Shown piece after piece: positions 12,600 through 14,875 of a stretch of 14,875 nucleotides of DNA. This DNA comes from Comamonadaceae bacterium (GTDB lineage: Bacteria > Pseudomonadota > Gammaproteobacteria > Burkholderiales > Burkholderiaceae), in NCBI GenBank assembly GCA_947505995.1, contig CANNNB010000037.1:1-14875 (forward strand), in the 5' to 3' direction. Position 1 is the first letter of the stretch, and each line of letters starts with the position of its first letter. The notes below the pieces were generated by a model. The model searched no databases. It saw nothing but the letters and a program-made list of their open reading frames with translations, and was not told the DNA's origin. A program made the translations under genes and the position numbers.

Positions 12600-13893
12600 G
12601 TTCACCCATGTCATTGTCGCGGAGACTTGTGTCAGAAGTGGCACTTGAGGGGGTTAAATGGCCCGGAGAAGGCAAGATCAGGGCATCAGTGTTGTGTTGA
12701 ACAAACGTTTGGATTTGGGATTCGCCCTCTGCTTTGAAAACCGAACAGGTGCAATAAAGCAATCTGCCGCCAGGCTTGACCAAAGGCCACAGCGCCTTTA
12801 AGAGCTTGGCCTGGATGGCGGCCAGTTGGGCCACATCCGTGTCTCGGCGCAACCAGCGCACATCGGGGTGCCGACGGCCTATGCCCGAAGCCGTGCATGG
12901 CGCGTCCAACAAAATGCCGTCAAAACTTTGCCCATCCCACCAATCAAAGGTGTTGACAGCGTCGGCCGCGATGATTTGGGCATTCAGCTTGAGTCGGTCT
13001 AGGTTTTGCTGAATTTTTTCACACCGCACCGGATCAACATCCAAGGCCAAAACTTGCGCTTCTGGGTCAAACGCCAACAAGTGTCCTGTTTTGCCGCCCG
13101 GTGCTGCGCATGCGTCAAGCAATCGCAAGGCTTGATCAGATTTTTTCAAACCCTTCAACAGCAGGGGGGCGGCCAATTGCGCAGCCGCGTCTTGCACCGA
13201 GACATGGCCTTCAAAAAAACCAGGCAGTGCTTGAACAGGCACCGCCTTGGTCAATTGAACGCCCACTTCGCCCACAGCTTTGGCCGCAATGCCTTGGGCT
13301 TCCAAGGCCCGCACATAAGCCGATACGCTGTGGTGCTTGGTGCTGACACGCAGTGTCATAGGCGCTGCCGATTGGGCGGCTTCCAAAATTTTCTGCCAAT
13401 CTTGGGGATGGTCTGATTGCAAGCGCTTAACCCACCAAGCGGGGTGGTTCCATTGCGCGGTCATGTCAGCATCGGTTTGCGCCAACAAAGTTTCACGCTC
13501 TCTTAAGAAACGTCGCAAGCACGCATTGATGAAGGGCGCTTGGGCGCGCATGTCCTTGTGTCTGCGAGCGGCTTCGACAGCTTGGTTGACCAAAGTGTGA
13601 ACCGGATAGGGCGCGAACTCGTCGCGCCATGACAAGGCCAATGCGGTGCACAACAAAGCGTCTGCTTGCGCAGGGGGTGCTTTGCGGGCCAAGCATTTTC
13701 GAACTGCGACAGCACGCCCCCACCAACGCATGCTTTGAAACGACAGGGCTTGAACACCAGGCCGCAAGTCTTTCGGAACGGCTTCAATCGCAGCCGTCAT
13801 AGAACGGCCATTTTGGACAGCTTGCGCCACCTGTGAGGCAGCTTGCAACAATTGCCAAAGAGGAGCTTGTAAATTTTGCTGCAAAGCAACCAC
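12556..13893 (-). CDS. rsmB: 16S rRNA (cytosine(967)-C(5))-methyltransferase RsmB
   Basis: The protein has 445 residues and starts with GTG at 13893; an in-frame TGA lies directly before it, so no longer start is possible. The N-terminal NusB-like RNA-binding domain (about 8-140) contains VHTLVNQAVEAAR and FINACLRRFL. The C-terminal SAM-dependent methyltransferase domain has motif I LLDACAAPGGKTGHLL (259-273), an acidic ribose-binding segment ALDVDP, motif IV LLDAPCTASGIGRRHPD with Cys333, and motif VI LLYCTCSVFKAEGE with Cys383. The two cysteines fit the m5C mechanism, with the TCS cysteine as nucleophile and the PC cysteine for release. It methylates C967 of 16S rRNA in E. coli. It follows the LemA-like gene by 17 bases and overlaps or abuts the DUF4390 gene. 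Confidence 0.95.
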   Translation of the reverse strand: MVALQQNLQAPLWQLLQAASQVAQAVQNGRSMTAAIEAVPKDLRPGVQALSFQSMRWWGRAVAVRKCLARKAPPAQADALLCTALALSWRDEFAPYPVHTLVNQAVEAARRHKDMRAQAPFINACLRRFLRERETLLAQTDADMTAQWNHPAWWVKRLQSDHPQDWQKILEAAQSAAPMTLRVSTKHHSVSAYVRALEAQGIAAKAVGEVGVQLTKAVPVQALPGFFEGHVSVQDAAAQLAAPLLLKGLKKSDQALRLLDACAAPGGKTGHLLAFDPEAQVLALDVDPVRCEKIQQNLDRLKLNAQIIAADAVNTFDWWDGQSFDGILLDAPCTASGIGRRHPDVRWLRRDTDVAQLAAIQAKLLKALWPLVKPGGRLLYCTCSVFKAEGESQIQTFVQHNTDALILPSPGHLTPSSATSDTSLRDNDMGEHDGFYYALLEKRST

Positions 13894-13910
13894 TCAATGA
13901 ATGCCCAGTG

Positions 13911-14498
13911 TCATGCCAGCAAATCGGCAATGTCCAGCGTTTGAGCTGGTACAAAATTCACTTGCTTGGCCAGCACATTGGCTGGAAATTGCAAGATCGC
14001 TTCGTTGTACTTCATGGCGGCCTGGTTGTAGGCGTCCATCAAAGGCCAGGCCTGAGCCTTCAATCGGTCAAATTTGTAGGGCAAGGGGTCAATGAACCAA
14101 GTGGGTTCGCCGCTTTGACCTGCTCGCACTTCCGCCTTGGCCCACGCCGCCAAGGCCAATCGATTTTGGTTGACCTTTTGCATCACCACAGGCGAGAGGG
14201 GTTGCGTTCGCGCCAGGTCTAAGCTGTCTGACAGCTCTTCAAGGATGGCTAACAGTTTCAGGTCTCGGTCGTTTTTCAAAAGCGCTTCTGGCAATGCCGC
14301 TTCTTCCATTTCGCTCAGCATATCGCGCATGGATGCTGGCAAGTTGCCCTGCAGCCACACCAACACACGAAGCAGTTGCGCATCCACCGCCGCAAACTGT
14401 TTGGCCACGCTTGCGCGCAACACCACCAAACGGTTGTAGGCGCCGACAGCCCAAAAAAACAAGACTGCCAAGATGGAAGAAAAAATCAGAAGAGCCAT
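13911..14498 (-). CDS. Divergent LemA-family membrane protein
   Basis: The protein has 195 residues from the ATG at 14498. A TTG seven codons upstream (14519) is the only longer option and is less likely. An N-terminal membrane anchor (about 3-20) is followed by a mostly helical domain. The LemA pattern is visible at both ends: AYNRLVVLRASVAKQFAAVDAQLLR after the anchor (residues 20-44), and at the C-terminus YNEAILQFPANVLAKQVNF with VPAQ. The usual RR-x-DLIPNLV segment after the first helix is replaced by RVLVWLQGNLPASM, and the C-terminal segment LDIADLLA is also altered, so it is a derived member. LemA proteins have no settled biochemical role. It is the first gene after the rpoC terminator and lies 17 bases before rsmB, probably heading that operon. 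Confidence 0.72.
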   Translation of the reverse strand: MALLIFSSILAVLFFWAVGAYNRLVVLRASVAKQFAAVDAQLLRVLVWLQGNLPASMRDMLSEMEEAALPEALLKNDRDLKLLAILEELSDSLDLARTQPLSPVVMQKVNQNRLALAAWAKAEVRAGQSGEPTWFIDPLPYKFDRLKAQAWPLMDAYNQAAMKYNEAILQFPANVLAKQVNFVPAQTLDIADLLA

Positions 14499-14528
14499 GT
14501 TGCCGTCATTGTGAATCAAAACATTCGC

Positions 14529-14571
14529 AAAAACAAAACGCCTCTGGCCGCGCTAACGGATCAGAGGCGTT
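14529..14571 (-). terminator. Intrinsic terminator downstream of rpoC
   Basis: Read on the minus strand, a perfect 10-bp stem (AACGCCTCTG pairing with CAGAGGCGTT; arms 14562-14571 and 14537-14546) encloses a 15-base loop. The loop can itself form an inner CCG/CGG pairing. The stem runs directly into TTTTGTTTTT (14538-14529). This is a classical rho-independent terminator ending the rpoBC transcript, about 30 bases after the rpoC stop and 31 bases before the LemA-like ATG. Confidence 0.88.
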
Positions 14572-14576
14572 CATCA

Positions 14577-14594
14577 TTCCGACCGAAGTCGGAA
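14577..14594 (-). other. UUCG-tetraloop hairpin just after the rpoC stop
   Basis: On the minus strand TTCCGAC-TTCG-GTCGGAA forms a perfect 7-bp stem closed by a C(UUCG)G tetraloop, the most stable class of RNA hairpin. It begins 5 bases after the rpoC TGA. It has no following T-run, so it is not itself a terminator; the true terminator hairpin starts 5 bases further on. It may stabilise the mRNA 3' end. Confidence 0.7.
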
Positions 14595-14599
14595 CTTGA

Positions 14600-14875
<276 letters not shown>

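Overview
This window looks like chromosomal DNA of a motile betaproteobacterium, most likely Burkholderiales and close to Comamonadaceae. That placement is inferred from protein character (RpoC tail, the gene order rsmB / DUF4390 / NtrY-like / short NtrX-like, and the FlgK, MotA and MotB sequences), not from a search. Nearly all of the window is coding. I see no insertion sequence, prophage, CRISPR array, tRNA or rRNA, and no gene-free stretch longer than 165 bases.

Layout. (1) 1-2982, plus strand: the end of a flagellar operon, with the FlgK 3' end, flgL, motA and motB. It supplies the hook-filament junction and the proton-driven stator. (2) 3032-5931, minus strand: an envelope/cytoskeleton group, transcribed M23 peptidase, then bactofilin, then a DamX-like SPOR-domain membrane protein. 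Divergent from it (6097-6996, plus) is a RodZ-like protein with an HTH domain, one membrane helix and a periplasmic beta domain. The four are best read together as a candidate cell-shape or peptidoglycan-patterning locus. (3) 7003-14498, minus strand: a long co-directional run. In transcription order it holds a LemA-like membrane protein, rsmB (16S rRNA m5C methyltransferase), a DUF4390 exported protein, an NtrY-like sensor kinase, an NtrX-like regulator without the AAA+ domain, a LytS/AlgZ-type kinase and its LytTR response regulator. (4) 14600-14875, minus strand: the 3' end of rpoC, followed by two tandem hairpins, a UUCG-tetraloop stem and then a classic intrinsic terminator, which separate it from the LemA-like gene.

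The most interesting region is the bactofilin / M23 / SPOR / RodZ-like cluster. It combines polymer scaffold, hydrolase, glycan-binding protein and a RodZ-type linker. Two of its proteins carry slippage-prone repeats: C7 and C8 tracts just before the SPOR domain, and a Ser-Pro hexamer array in the RodZ-like protein. The SPOR protein has an apparently degenerate ATPase-like N-terminal domain. Other points are the NtrX-like regulator reduced to receiver plus Fis-type HTH, a strongly derived LemA protein directly behind rpoC, and several short dyads in promoter-like intergenic DNA.
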